Shown: positions 51,101 to 61,433, numbered from the stretch's first letter. The stretch: DNA of 64,000 nucleotides from Phoronis australis (GCA_002633005.1 NMRA01000087.1:756320-820319), one strand, 5' to 3'. The notes: generated by a model not told the origin, from the letters alone. Translations and numbers: made by a program.

Positions 51101-54100
51101 TAAGCACAGTCCTAGAAATCGCTTTCGCTTTATATCCAGGTTCTCATTCATTCCATTGCATACATTCACGAGTAAGACTGAGCTTAGAGGAGTAGGGGAC
51201 ACCTTTGTGCAATGCTCGATTGTCTGCCAGTAAGACCAAGATTCAAACCTGTGTCTCCCAAACGGATGTCCGGAGCTTAAACCACTGAGTCACACAGTCT
51301 CCTTTACCTCTGTGAGAGAGGAGTGTTAGATTATTCAACAAAATTATTAGTGGCACTGGCTGCAGTCTCTGTCCCAATGCCTTAACAATTGTTGTACGAC
51401 CACCTTTAGGTAAATGTGGACCTGCCTGAAGACCTTTCATGTCTTAGAGGATATTAACTTTTTGACTGTCTTTAGATGAAAAATGACACTAGTAAAATAT
51501 ACAACCTCAAGTAACAGAGAGTGCCCTTTCTATTTATAGTATCATCATTTGCGTCGATATCAGCCATCCCAGTCCCATTGTAAAACAATACCTCCAGTCC
51601 TTATTTTTCACAGCCGATATCTCCGTTATTGGAGTGCAAATTAAGAAAATCTGAGATGAATTCTCTAAGCTACAGACCATAAAATAAGTGAAAATTATCT
51701 TGCGAATCTACCTACTCTCTAAAGAGAAATGAATGTTTATACCTGCTGAAGGCGTCAAAATCAAAACCAACTGAATTCGTCCCAAGTAATTCATGTATGC
51801 GCCATATAACACATTTTAAGAAATGTTATGGATATTAATAAGAAATTATTTGTAATAATAATTATAAAATTTTATATGATATTTGAATGTTGTGTTCTTG
51901 AAAAAATCCACATAGGTTACTTTAAAGGGGTTAACAAACATTTATGGTGTTGTCTTTTCTTAACTTGGATACAAATCCCTTATTATCTTGGAGAAACGGA
52001 AATTACTGTTCTCCTGGCCATTAGAAATGTGAGGGCAACATGCCCACATCTTAGTGCATCTGCACTCCCTCACATTTATCGATTGTTATGACCGCATTCA
52101 TTTGTGAGTCAATTATTGTCTTTTAACTACGGAAGTGAATGATTACACAACAATCCTTTTGCTTGGTACTTTACGTCACCTTTGTATTGTTGCCAGGTGA
52201 CAAGGAACAGTAATTAATGCTGAAAATGTATCTCCAAGATGACCAGAGACTTTTAGTAAAAATGACTGCAAAAACATGTTTTCCCCTTTAAGGGCCATGT
52301 AGGATCCTATAAAATGCCCAAATTTGTCTAACTTTGGTACACATCTCAGGAATGGCTTATTATGAAATTTTCAGGTACTCTGCGTTTTTGAGGTTTTGTC
52401 TTGAAAATTTATATCAAAGAAAATTCGGTCATGTTATGGATACTGTGGTCTTTGTGTGGTTGTTTGTACCTGTTTTTTGACGAATTTTTCTGGAGATCAC
52501 GTGATCCAATCCACTTCTGATTGGTATAAAGCCAAAATCAAATGCTGCAGGCTTTCCACTTCCAGAAAATATATCCATTTCTTGAGTTAAATTCCGTAGC
52601 TTAGCAGATTTTTGACTGAATGCACAGACTTGTCTTACTTAAACTCAGAAATTCCTGTTTGATATCGAAGATAAGTATAGTGGTTTGTGATGAAAACAAT
52701 AGCAGTAGTGTACCCATTTTCGATATCTTTTCACATCATTTCGTACTTCCATATGAATTCTGTGGTGTCTCTAGAAAAGCCTACTAAATGTATTAAAACA
52801 TGTTTTCCTGGACTTTAAAATGGTGTCTCCAAAGAGGAAATCGGTCAAGAGACTAAAATTTTACAAGTGATAGAAGACCACTCACTTGGTTTATGAAAGT
52901 GTGTACCACAATCGACACCCAATAACTCAACGTTTCCAAAAGCAAGTCTTTAGAAGTCACGATTTCCTGACAAATAGTAATTTAGTTAAACATGATGATG
53001 CATGCAGTGCAAGCTGTTTGCGTCTGAGATTTGAACAAAATTCATTATAACAGGTAAGAGCGTTTAATATTTGTTTATTCAACAAAAATCGTGAGGGTGT
53101 CGATCATGGTTATACTGTCGAATGTGAGTGCACTAATGAGAGCGGTTTTCTGCAATTTTTCAGTGGGCTGTCTAAAAGGGAACTTACTCTCTGCGTCTTG
53201 TCCTGTGTTGATAACTCAGTTTGTCAAAATTACCGTCACTTGATAATCGAACATGTCATTCGTCTAATACTAGGTTTATTGTTGGTCTTTCTACCTGCTC
53301 AGTGCTTAGGTTGGAATAGTCTTCCTTGGGAATCCCGTACCTTGTGGTCATTAACCTGAAGCAGAAGTGATGAACCGTGTTTGAAATTGTTTTTAAATCC
53401 AGGAAAGTAAACAATTGATTTATTCTATGTATGACTGTGCTCGTTGCAGGAACAGACCCTGGAGGAAAAACTTCAAGCCTTGGCCACGTACATTTCACCC
53501 TTGTATTCAAAAATTGCGCCGGACTCCTATGGGAACCAGGTAAGCATGCCTGTTGCTCACAATATCTTATGGGTTACGTCTTCATCCTATTCTCCAAGCA
53601 GATGCAAGAGATAAGATGTTTTCAAATGGGTGAAAATGTAAAGTGTTATTCTGGTGTTTTGACTGAGCAACAGGTTACATTTCTTGCATTACAACCAGTG
53701 TTTTGGGCCAAATGGTCAGCAGAAGGGTTATGTTAAGCATATTTACATCATACAAACAAACATTGCACTGGGAATTGCCCGCATTGATACGATTGATGTT
53801 ACATCTTGCAGGTGCGGTTTGAAAAGAATGCGCTAGAGTGTAGGCTCGGCAATAAGCCCGGTCGTCCATTCTGTGGAGTGACTGGCTGTTTTGACTTCTG
53901 TGCCCACAGCCATCGCGACGTTCATAATATGAATAATGGGTGCACTGTAGTAAGTATTGTGTTGTCAGTGTTAAACACGGTCATTATAGTAAGTACTGTG
54001 CTTAAGTCTTTTTCTTGAAATATCTACGTAACTAGCGACTGTCAATTCATAAAACTAGGAAACAAGACAAGTCTTTTTATGCCATTCACAGCACTGTGCC

Positions 54101-55326
54101 ATTCTCGTGGTCACGTGACCGTTCGTTTTAGGCAAAAATGTTTTGAAAGGTACATTGATAACATAGAAAGTTCTTACACCAGCATTTACCAAATTTTCTA
54201 TGTTAAAACTCCGGTAAATATGCTCGAAAACCGTGTCTGGGATTTTGCTTTGTTAGTGTCAATATTGGTAATGTTTTTTGTTCTTCAAATATGGGTACAC
54301 GTAACCTTAAGCAAGATACGGTCATCGAAGCCTTAAGTGATAGGAATGATTATTTTTTCCATTTCAGCTGGTTACACTGAATAAACATCGTCAATTTGAG
54401 AAGCCCGAGGATGAGCAGTTACACGTGCTACCCCTCTACAAGTTATCATCAACGGATGAGCTGGGCAGTGTTGATGGTCAGTCTGAAAAGATTCAAAGTG
54501 GTGCCCTAGAAGTCCTGGAACAGTTTCCCACTCGGATGCGGGTGCGTGCTACGGCAGTGACTCCCAAAAAGAAAAAAGGGAAAACTTCTGGAAAGAAAGG
54601 ATCGCCGGGTCGGGGGAAAAGTCCAAAGTTTGGAAATTTAGCTAGCCCCAGCCTCTTGAGGAGTCCTGGTGGTTTTACTTCTGATTCAGATGGCACTCCA
54701 ATCAAGCCGGAGCGCATAGAAGATTTTGCCCGTATGAGAATGATGGGTCTACTCAGTCCAGGGGCACAAGTGAAGGGGTCTTTCGGACATGGAACAAGGA
54801 TGGTATCTCCTGAGAGTCCGGGAGCCCGAACAAGGCTTCCGTTTGATAGGATGAGCCATCCCAGCTGGGCCCAGAGGACACCGGCCTCTAATCAGTTGCA
54901 CATGATGGCTAGCATGAAGTCACCACCACATTCAGAGAGACTGCAGGACAACCATCACATTTCTGCCGAAGCAAGTTTCAAGATTAATCCTGCCAAAAAT
55001 AACTGTGGTGAGAATGTGACACACTGTAAGCCATCCAGTGATGTAATTGAGCAGTCTCATCACAACCCTAGAATGCCATTTGGTCATAATAACCATCGCC
55101 CTCCAAGTAGTCCTCATCAGCCCTTCCATCCAGCCACCGAACAGAGACCTACTAACCCATCAGGAAGGTTCCCGTTTAGTCCAGTTGACACGCTTTCTCC
55201 TGGTCAGTCTGTTGTTGACTTTTCCATGAAGCCATCGCCAGTGTATCAGCCCAGCAGAATGACACTTGGTTCTGTTGAGAGACAGTCACCACTGAACCAC
55301 CAAAAGCCATTATATCCACTGCAGCT

Positions 55327-55418
<92 letters not shown>

Positions 55419-57697
55419 CTATAAACAAACCATTTTCTGTCGACAACCAGGCTTGCTCTGCCCAGCCACCTCGTGAGCTTCTTCCAACTAGGAATTTTGG
55501 GCAGTCACCATTATTTCATCCGGGATGGAAGCATTTTGGCCATACAGAGCGCCATTCACCTTCACACAGTGGAGATCATTTTGGTACTGCCAAGAAACTC
55601 TCAACGGCTGTTGGTGCTCAGAGAATGCCATTTCATCAACCAGAACGTCCTCTCAATCATCATTCTCCTGGTGTGTCCATGAACACTGGCAGCAGCCTCA
55701 GCAGTGAAGCACTCCCACCGTTTGCAGAACGTCCACCGAGCATAGACAGTATTCCAGGTGTAGGGCAAGCTCAAAGACATCATTCTCCGACTTTGCCGTC
55801 ACCTGCTGTAGATCATCCGCGTCAGAGATTACCATTGCCTTCTTTTCAGCCCAACAGAGACCAGTTCAATCCAGGAAGAATGCCTTTCAACTCCTTTGGC
55901 TCATATGTCAATCCAATTGGTGGGCAGGCTTTGGAACAGCAAAGACCACGATTACCATTCAATCCAGCTGAAAGGCGGTCAGTATCTGGTCATCTTCCTG
56001 GTGGAGCGCCAATCCACCAGCAAGGGCAGCATGAACAGAGGATGCCATTCAGTGCCAGTGAAAGACGAACGGCTTCTGGACATTTACCTGGTGGAGCCCC
56101 CATCCGTGAACAAGACAGCTTGTCCCAAGGTCAGATGCTTTTTAATACTGCTGAAAAAAGGTCAAGCTCAGGACATCTACCTGGTGGATTGCCCGTTAGC
56201 CAAACTGATAGACAATCACCAGTGCTACCGAGAATACCATGCAATCCAGCTGAAAGGAACTCTCCTTATGGCAATCTTGAAAGACCATCTCCCATGTTCT
56301 TCGCGAAAGCTGAACAGCAAGGCAAGTCTGGTTCACTACCTCCACAACAAGTGCCATTTCATCCAATTACTTCTCAAGGATCTCAGAATTTTGCCAACAA
56401 TGGTCACCAGCCGAATGGCATGTGGAGACCACCAACTTACCAGAGCATTTTTGGCAAGGGAGGGGTGCCCAGCTCTAAACCAGCAGCCCTGGGTAGCAGT
56501 AGAAGTGCGGAGGCAATTGAGGCAGAGTACGCGTGGAAGCTACCACCTCCACGCAATGACTTGTCAAAGCTCGAACAGTTTGTGAATTTCAATACACCTC
56601 AGGAGAATGACTTCAAGAAGCCTCTCCAGCCTGAATTATCTGTGATAAAAAGTGAGCCGTTCGAGGCTTGCATCAGGCGAGACGAACTCTTTCAGAAACA
56701 AGGTAACAACAGTAGCAGCTGCAGCAGCAGCAGCAATACTCCAGACATATCTGGTCATCAGATACCTACTCAGGTAGAGTTGCATTCCACTACTGATAAA
56801 CCTCCAAGTGCACCAGTTTCTGTGAGGGGTCCAATGGAAACAAAGCCTCATTTGCCGGTCATTTCATTACATGAACCAAGGCTGGGTTTAAATGTGTCGA
56901 ACTATCATCAAGACCAGGCACACGAATTCTTGAAGCCGGCTATTCCACCAAGAACTAGCTCTACTAATCTGGATACTCACTTTGCCATGTCCCCTCAGCA
57001 GCCCTCTTTTGGACTGGACCAGAATGCAATGCACGTAGCACATCCGCAGCATCAGCTAGTTGACAACACGAAGACGGAAAAATTTACTACTCCCAATCAC
57101 TTCATTCCGCGAGGTTTTCAAGGGAATGAGATGCAAACACCTAGTAGGGAATATCCTGTTGGTGCTGATGGCCGTCCTTTATACTACGAGTCTGACCCCC
57201 CTCCAAATGACAGCAGCTACGAATGCGTGGCTAGCAATGAGCACTTATTTCAGGATCCCAACATAGGTGGTGTTGCCATTGCCATCGGACATGGGTCAGT
57301 GCTGTTTGAGTGTGCGAAACGTGAACTGCATGCCACGACGGCGCTGAAGCGTCCGAATCGATTCAAACCAACACGCATAAGCCTGGTGTTCTACCAGCAC
57401 AAGCGCATGAACTTTCGCTACCATGGTCTCTTTGAGCATGAAAAGAAGATGGAACTACTGCGGCAGAAAAGGCTTCGTGCTCAAGCCATGGGTGAAGAAA
57501 TCGAGGAAAAGCCCTGGAAGAAAAAGAAAAAGAAGCTTGCGGAATCAGCTGTGGGCGCATTGAGGAAAATCCCTGATGTTCGAGACATGTGGGAGTGTCC
57601 GATTATGAGGAGTGTCACTGGTACATCGAACTCGGTAATCACTCGCTGGATGAGACCACAGCCCATCATCACTGGACCATACCAACAGTGGATGTAA
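25756..57697 (+). CDS. TET: TET methylcytosine dioxygenase (complete, about 2353 residues)
   Basis: Exons: 25756-27144, 44893-46468, 47422-47512, 48143-48236, 49620-49828, 50544-50688, 53450-53539, 53812-53949 and 54368-57697 (TAA). All phases agree; an optional 27-nt exon at 30772-30798 would add nine residues. TET enzymes are nuclear Fe(II)/2-oxoglutarate dioxygenases that oxidise 5-methylcytosine to 5-hydroxymethyl-, formyl- and carboxylcytosine. Order: polyQ, CXXC finger (416-463), disordered region, Cys-rich domain (about 980-1195), first beta-helix half with HxD (H1232, D1234), a long insert, and second half with H2232, R2247, Y2253 and H2255. These correspond to TET2 H1382, D1384, H1881, R1896, Y1902 and H1904. 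All key residues are intact, so activity is expected. As in vertebrate TET1/TET3, the CXXC is in the same gene. Confidence 0.97.
26020..26067 (+). repeat. Pure CAG run (16 units) in the TET N-terminus
   Basis: Sixteen uninterrupted CAG codons end a longer CAG/CAA/CAT-rich tract starting near 25890. The tract encodes polyglutamine with histidines. Confidence 0.95.
29807..29905. repeat. Palindromic dispersed element, copy 3 (inverted)
   Basis: GGTAATAGTC at the left and GACTATTTCC at the right form the outer arms. On the minus strand it reads GAGAGCCAGTTTGATGCC, then a central AGTGGA and TTGGTTCTCAAAG, matching the copies at 8714 and 12306. Confidence 0.55.
30772..30798 (+). CDS. TET: Possible 27-nt microexon of TET
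   Basis: A strong acceptor (tgtttgtttcag) and a donor (gtaatg) flank exactly 27 bases, nine codons in the TET frame (ITESQQEKQ) with phase 0 on both sides, so it can be included or skipped without a frame shift. The frame used is not known to be conserved, and chance splice-like sites are common in a 17.7-kb intron. Confidence 0.35.
34090..34147 (+). repeat. Dispersed repeat, pair member 2
   Basis: Matches the minus strand of 5658-5719 over about 58 bases with CCGAAGTTAACCGT and CATACTGACC in common. It is followed by TTAGTGTGAAAGGGCC, a type of sequence often met in MITEs. Confidence 0.5.
35946..35968. repeat. Perfect 9-bp hairpin
   Basis: GTCAGATGC and GCATCTGAC are exact complements around the loop TCTGT. 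The stem is too short for a microRNA precursor, and I assign no function. Confidence 0.5.
36650..36721 (+). repeat. Three 24-bp tandem units
   Basis: Units at 36650, 36674 and 36698 all begin AATGTGTCTTT followed by cTTGGA or aTTGGA and a variable last nine bases. The array makes a repeated Lys-Lys/Asn-Lys-Asp-Thr minus-strand frame that looks spurious. Confidence 0.85.
37492..37611 (+). repeat. 14-bp minisatellite with a CCTAGG core
   Basis: About 8.5 tandem copies of GGGCACCTAGGAAA lie here, with GCGCC in the first units and one ACACTTAGG variant near the end. It sits inside the long TET intron. Confidence 0.95.
43243..43278. repeat. Strong GC hairpin
   Basis: CCCTGCG and CGCAGGG flank a TGA loop, and GCTGG/CCAGC extend the stem after a bulge. 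A looser echo of the same words lies near 43790-43825. The function is unknown. Confidence 0.4.
44893..46468 (+). CDS. TET: TET large central exon (disordered region)
   Basis: The acceptor tattttgcag precedes CCA at 44893; the donor is gtgagt at 46469, phase 1. It encodes residues 464-988. Composition is Ser/Asn/Asp/Glu-rich and low in aromatics, so it is mostly disordered, with an acidic stretch near [26 protein letters not shown] fits the SUMO consensus. The exon ends [11 protein letters not shown], the start of the Cys-rich domain, so the catalytic region begins here. Confidence 0.93.
47422..47512 (+). CDS. TET: TET catalytic exon: start of the Cys-rich domain
   Basis: Encodes residues 989-1018 and the first two bases of R1019, with [20 protein letters not shown], the family signature EGP(Y/F)YTHLGAG. 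It runs from acceptor ttggttttag to donor gtgcgt. Confidence 0.97.
48143..48236 (+). CDS. TET: TET catalytic exon: [17 protein letters not shown] segment
   Basis: Encodes residues 1019-1050. [18 protein letters not shown] and GCPVAKW match the TET Cys-rich N-terminal subdomain that contacts DNA. Flanked by ctggtgcag and gtgagt, phase 0. Confidence 0.97.
49620..49828 (+). CDS. TET: TET catalytic exon: [21 protein letters not shown] segment
   Basis: Encodes residues 1051-1119 plus two bases of P1120. The stretch from [20 protein letters not shown] to [14 protein letters not shown] follows the vertebrate TET sequence closely and includes zinc-ligand cysteines. Flanked by atcttctcag and gtgagt. 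Confidence 0.97.
50178..50202. repeat. Poly-G run with an unresolved base
   Basis: A run of G interrupted by cN (N at 50193) in a TET intron. The length is unreliable in this assembly. It could form a G-quadruplex. Confidence 0.7.
50544..50688 (+). CDS. TET: TET catalytic exon: TCACQG and [20 protein letters not shown]
   Basis: Encodes residues 1120-1168. CACQG and [20 protein letters not shown] are among the most conserved TET words and begin the double-stranded beta-helix, with zinc-binding cysteines. The donor is gtatct. Confidence 0.97.
51231..51302 (-). repeat. tRNA-like sequence, probably a SINE head
   Basis: On the minus strand, 72 bases carry an A-box-like TGACTCAGTGGTTTAAGC and a B-box GGTTTGAATC at tRNA-like spacing, with partly complementary ends (GAGAC and GTCTT). 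The anticodon loop lacks the invariant U33, so a functional tRNA is unlikely. A tRNA-derived SINE or tRNA pseudogene fits better. Confidence 0.5.
53450..53539 (+). CDS. TET: TET catalytic exon: [20 protein letters not shown]
   Basis: Thirty codons (residues 1169-1198) between gctcgttgcag and gtaagc, phase 0. They match the helical LxxLAPxYKxxAPxAYxNQ segment of the family. Confidence 0.96.
53812..53949 (+). CDS. TET: TET catalytic exon with the HxD iron-binding motif
   Basis: Encodes residues 1199-1244. [20 protein letters not shown] contains H1232 and D1234, which correspond to the HxD iron ligands of TET2 (H1382 and D1384). VHNMNNG follows as expected. The donor is gtaagt at 53950. Confidence 0.98.
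54368..57697 (+). CDS. TET: TET last exon: long low-complexity insert and C-terminal catalytic half
   Basis: Starts after atttcag and encodes residues 1245-2353. It opens with [20 protein letters not shown], the conserved end of the first beta-helix half. From about residue 1290 to 2200 runs a Pro/Ser/His/Gln-rich insert with 29 CAG codons, many R(M/L)PF motifs and a four-fold repeat; VIKSEPFE fits a SUMO site. Conservation resumes with [27 protein letters not shown] (H2232, third iron ligand) and [12 protein letters not shown] (R2247 binds 2-oxoglutarate). The protein ends GPYQQWM, comparable to the GPYNRYI-type end of vertebrate TETs. The insert is much longer than in vertebrate TET2. Confidence 0.97.
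55328..55414 (+). repeat. Pure CAG run (29 units) in the TET insert
   Basis: Twenty-nine uninterrupted CAG codons encode polyglutamine within the catalytic-domain insert. With no CAA interruptions, the tract should be prone to length change. Confidence 0.97.
55949..56329 (+). repeat. Four-fold intragenic repeat (30-33 residues per unit) in the TET insert
   Basis: Units start at 55949, 56039, 56132 and 56231. Each begins R/Q-(L/M/I)-(P/L)-(F/C) followed by N-P-A-E-R-R or a close variant. The first three continue S-x-S-G-H-L-P-G-G-(A/L)-P; the fourth degenerates after PAERNSP. Confidence 0.9.
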
Positions 57698-60600
57698 AAA
57701 AGATTGACGGGCAGTTGTCTGCCATTCTTCAGTTACAAGACGGGGGTCAAGAGTGCTTTCAGATTTGATGTATTAACACCAGGTGGCTGTCACTTTGGTG
57801 TTTTTAGAACTGTGGTTGACATCAAATAAACAGGCATATATATTCACATGTAAGGTTATAGACAGTTTCATGGCAATGTTTCGCCAAACCCTCTGAGAGG
57901 TCATGACTTGCATGCCTTCAGGATGATAGACAACCTGTTGGATGTTCATTTTTTATCATTCAATGGAATGTAGGTATAAATAACAAATAGATAACAAATT
58001 GGAATGTGGTTTGAATAAGACTTTTACAATTCTACTTTACTTTATTCTAATTTAGGCACACACGGTATGTGAATGTTTGTTTATGTGTGCTTACAGTTGA
58101 AGAGGTTTTGGATCCATTGTCTATTCTCAGGCCTACGATCTCACATTTTGATATTTATGCTTCAGGTTCTAAATGCTCTGGGTCTTTGTTATTTATAATG
58201 GACTTAGTGTTGTTGAGTTGTTACTATACTGTATATAACAACTGTCATTCTTGGTTGATGTTTGTGATGTAACTTTTATTTTATGTAACTAGTTAATAAG
58301 CCTAAGAGTGTACTAAGGGTCTTCAAAGTTTTATATATTTGTATTTGCTAAAACTTAGTAGTAATTTTAATATGAAACGTGTGGTAATTGTAAATTATAA
58401 GTCATCGTATATTTAATGTGTATAGACTTTTTGGAAGAATTTAATTTTAATGGTGTGTATAGAAGTCTTAATTTTGTAAAGTTTAATCAATTTGAATGAC
58501 TTGTGAATAGTTGATGGTTCTGCGGACCAAAATTACATAGTTATGGTCTTGATGGTCCATTATTTTACATTTTAGCTAACTTATCATAGCTGTATTTTGA
58601 TGCATTTAGGAATGATGGTGCAAGTAGTTTTTAAACATCTGGAGTTCACAAAAATGTATTGATAACACGCACCATCCAGTTGGTTTTCCAATTTAATTGA
58701 CCTATCCACTGATTTTTTTGAGCATGTGTGCCTCTTATGGGAGTCTTTAACATCTAAATCAGGGAGCTCTGATATTCTGCTTTATTGTGCTTTGTGTTTA
58801 CATTTCGTGGCCAATTACAGCTCATATTCTGTGTCCCTTCATTTGTCAGTATTGAGATTTTCAGTAATTAATGTGCTCGGAAGTTATGTTTCTGTTTTAA
58901 TAAGGGCGCTGTTGCAACAAACTGCTCCCAGAACATCAAGACCGATTCAACATCTCAGTGATGTAAACTGGGGATTTGATAAAGTTCGACCAAAAACATG
59001 CCTCGAGTGCTTCACCATCGATGTTCTGTCATACTGTACAATGCTTAGTCTATTGTTTTTTTCTCACCTTTTCAAGATCATACTGAGAACTGCTGTGGTA
59101 TGGCAGTTCTAACCTGAGCTATGGAGGTGGCAGTATGGAAGATCTGGATCAGATTTATTTTTAAAATGCAAATATCTAAGACAGTCCTTACGAGTGCTAG
59201 ATAAATGATCCTCTTTTCGGTCTTGTCATATTGTCAGTACGATCTCTCGATAAGCCTACACGTTCTGCATTTCACAAATTTGCTCAACACTTCAATCAGT
59301 CGGTCATTTCTGTTGGGTTGGTAGTCACGCTTTGAGGAAGACATCATACCGGTTCTCAAATCTAGGGCCCGTGACTTGCCGCCATTGTTCCAACTGGAAT
59401 TAAGTTTCACTTTTTGTTTTATCTTATTTTCTTCACCAGAGCTTTTGCTTTTCAACCTTTTCTGTTTTGTTGGGTTTATATTAATACTGTTCATAATTTT
59501 TTGTTAAGTTCGTTTTTATGAAGGTTTGTTTTGTTGGCTGTAGATTTTTTGAGATTGCAGATAGTATGCCAAAATGCGCTGTTGATTATGTAAACTGTCA
59601 AAAGTGTAGTTTGTGAATTTTGTTGTACCTGTTTTATCTGTTAACTGGTTATAGATTAGTTTAACCTAAAAATATTCAAATCCTACATTTTTTCAAAAAA
59701 TTAACAACACTGATCTTGTTGCACTCTTTGTTGGTCGGGTATGTTAGTACATTTCTTTGCAGTTTACATAACTAATACTCAAAGTTGTACGAGGCACTTG
59801 TAGGAGCTGTAGATGATAAATGTGTGAATAAATGTTGATGAGCAAACCAAATGTGTTGTTTGTCTATAGCCTGCTGTTGATTGGAGCTTGTTATATTGAT
59901 TCTTATGCATTTATGGCTATTGAAATCCAAGTATAACATACTATAAAGCACAGAGAGGTCAACATAAATATATGTCAACTTTGCTTTATTTGTTCTACAG
60001 TTTACGACATGAAAAGGTAAAAACTGATTTTGAACGAAAAAACTCTTGGAATTATCTAGGAAAATTGTCCAAGTGATGAACTCTACCACAAACAGGCTTG
60101 TGTAGTAGAAATATTTTTCGTGTAGTAAAACTTAACTGAAATAAATGTTCTTGCATGAATAGATTGAAAATAATGATGAAAAAGACGTAAAAAGAGGAAA
60201 TCGAAACCAAAAAAGAGGAAATCTTAAAATGAGAAAATTCTAAGTCCTGCTACAAACACGTCCATCATACTGCCTGTCAAAAAATCTTTACCGACGACTC
60301 GACATGCTGCAAAATCAATGCAAGCCACCATGTGGGCATGGAAACCACTCTACACCACTTGCAATACAAAAATTTGATTTTTTTGATAAGTCACAGCCAT
60401 TCTTTGGAATAATGTGGCAAAAACATGTTCCCTGCTTTCAGAAGCTATTTTCATAGCTCGGAGTACGCAGCTTGTCTCCCTTTGCCATTTTGTCAACTGA
60501 ACGTATTTAGACGGAATCAAATGAAGTAAATCCACCAACCACAGAAGTCGTTGCTTTTTGTTCCGGCCAGTGATGATGAATATCAATAGAAGAAGCATCG

Positions 60601-61433
60601 TCGATTACCTTGCTATATATAGAATGAATTAGAGCAAGTTTTCAACTGCACGATTTTTAGTTAAAATAATATGAATACCATTTAAAAATCTTCCATTTTT
60701 ACTATTTGCTTATCACCAAGTGAGTAACAACTAAAGTAATCTGCTCGAATTTACATATTTTTGCCTGGTCTTGCGTACTACAAACCAAATTTCAGTACGA
60801 ATACGCATTTTTTGCGTATGATGCACAGGTCTGAAATAGCAATCCTACATTGCAACTGGAGTGTGGAGTGTGATCTCTACAATCATTTACAGGGATATTC
60901 CTGACCAGATTTGAACCTGTGCCCTTAGGGTGCACCTGATGATAAAAAGTGTGGTTTTCTCGAAAATTTGTGCCCAGCAGACTTAGTGCAATCCAAGTGG
61001 TAACATATAAAAAAGAAACCCCAAAGGCAATCGAAATAAGAAGTCATGTTTTACCCGAATGACTGTAAGTTGACTAGAATCTTGCATTTTTGGAATAGTG
61101 TTGTGTTTTAAAAGATGTGCTGCAACACGCGCTTTTATATTTTTTATGTGCTAATGTTGCAAAGGCGCAGTCCAGGAATATCCCTGAATTTACTAGAATG
61201 TGACATCTTGCCACAATTAGTGATTCCCAAACACACAAGAAGAGACACTTATTACAGACTATTTATACGCTCGAGGCCAAGTTAAAACGCACCAGCACGC
61301 TTTTTCAAAAAAGAATCTCAACAAGATTTGCTCATTCACGTACGTGCTAATAGCCCAAAAATTGCATAGGTAAACGGTATTTCCACATGCTGTATTCCAA
61401 CCAAATAACAAACAAAAATTCACTAAAAATTCA
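57698..61433. other. TET 3' UTR and convergent intergenic region
   Basis: T-rich sequence continues well past 57830 and may be TET 3' UTR up to about 59850. From about 59850 to 61433 lies the 3' side of the minus-strand exosome gene. A tRNA B-box-like word (GGTTCAAATC on the minus strand, near 60908-60917) without a clear A box may be another SINE trace. The 128-codon frame at 58726-59112 shows no known domain. Confidence 0.5.
57825..57830 (+). terminator. Candidate poly(A) signal of TET
   Basis: AATAAA lies 128 bases after the TET stop. Another AATAAA at 59826-59831 would give a long 3' UTR, as vertebrate TET genes have; both may be used. Confidence 0.45.

Larger units (their letters stand above)
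46469..54367. other. Introns between the TET catalytic exons
   Basis: Introns 46469-47421, 47513-48142, 48237-49619, 49829-50543, 50689-53449, 53540-53811 and 53950-54367 hold no other gene. The only distinct contents seen are a poly-G run with an N (50178-50202) and a tRNA-derived element (51231-51302). Confidence 0.7.

Noticed and set aside
51231-51302. Functional tRNA gene
   Set aside because: A and B boxes are present, but the anticodon loop lacks U33 and stems are only partly paired.
55896-56585. 229-codon open frame overlapping the TET last exon in another frame
   Set aside because: It lies wholly inside the repetitive TET insert and owes its length to the repeats and biased composition. 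The TET frame is unambiguous on both sides.
5250-58140. Apparent excess of AGGCCTA words as a lineage signature
   Set aside because: Only about six occurrences in 64 kb, close to what base composition predicts.
58726-59112. 128-codon open frame downstream of TET
   Set aside because: Hydrophobic, Cys/Leu/Ser-rich translation of T-rich 3' UTR-like DNA. No motif, splice context or start context.
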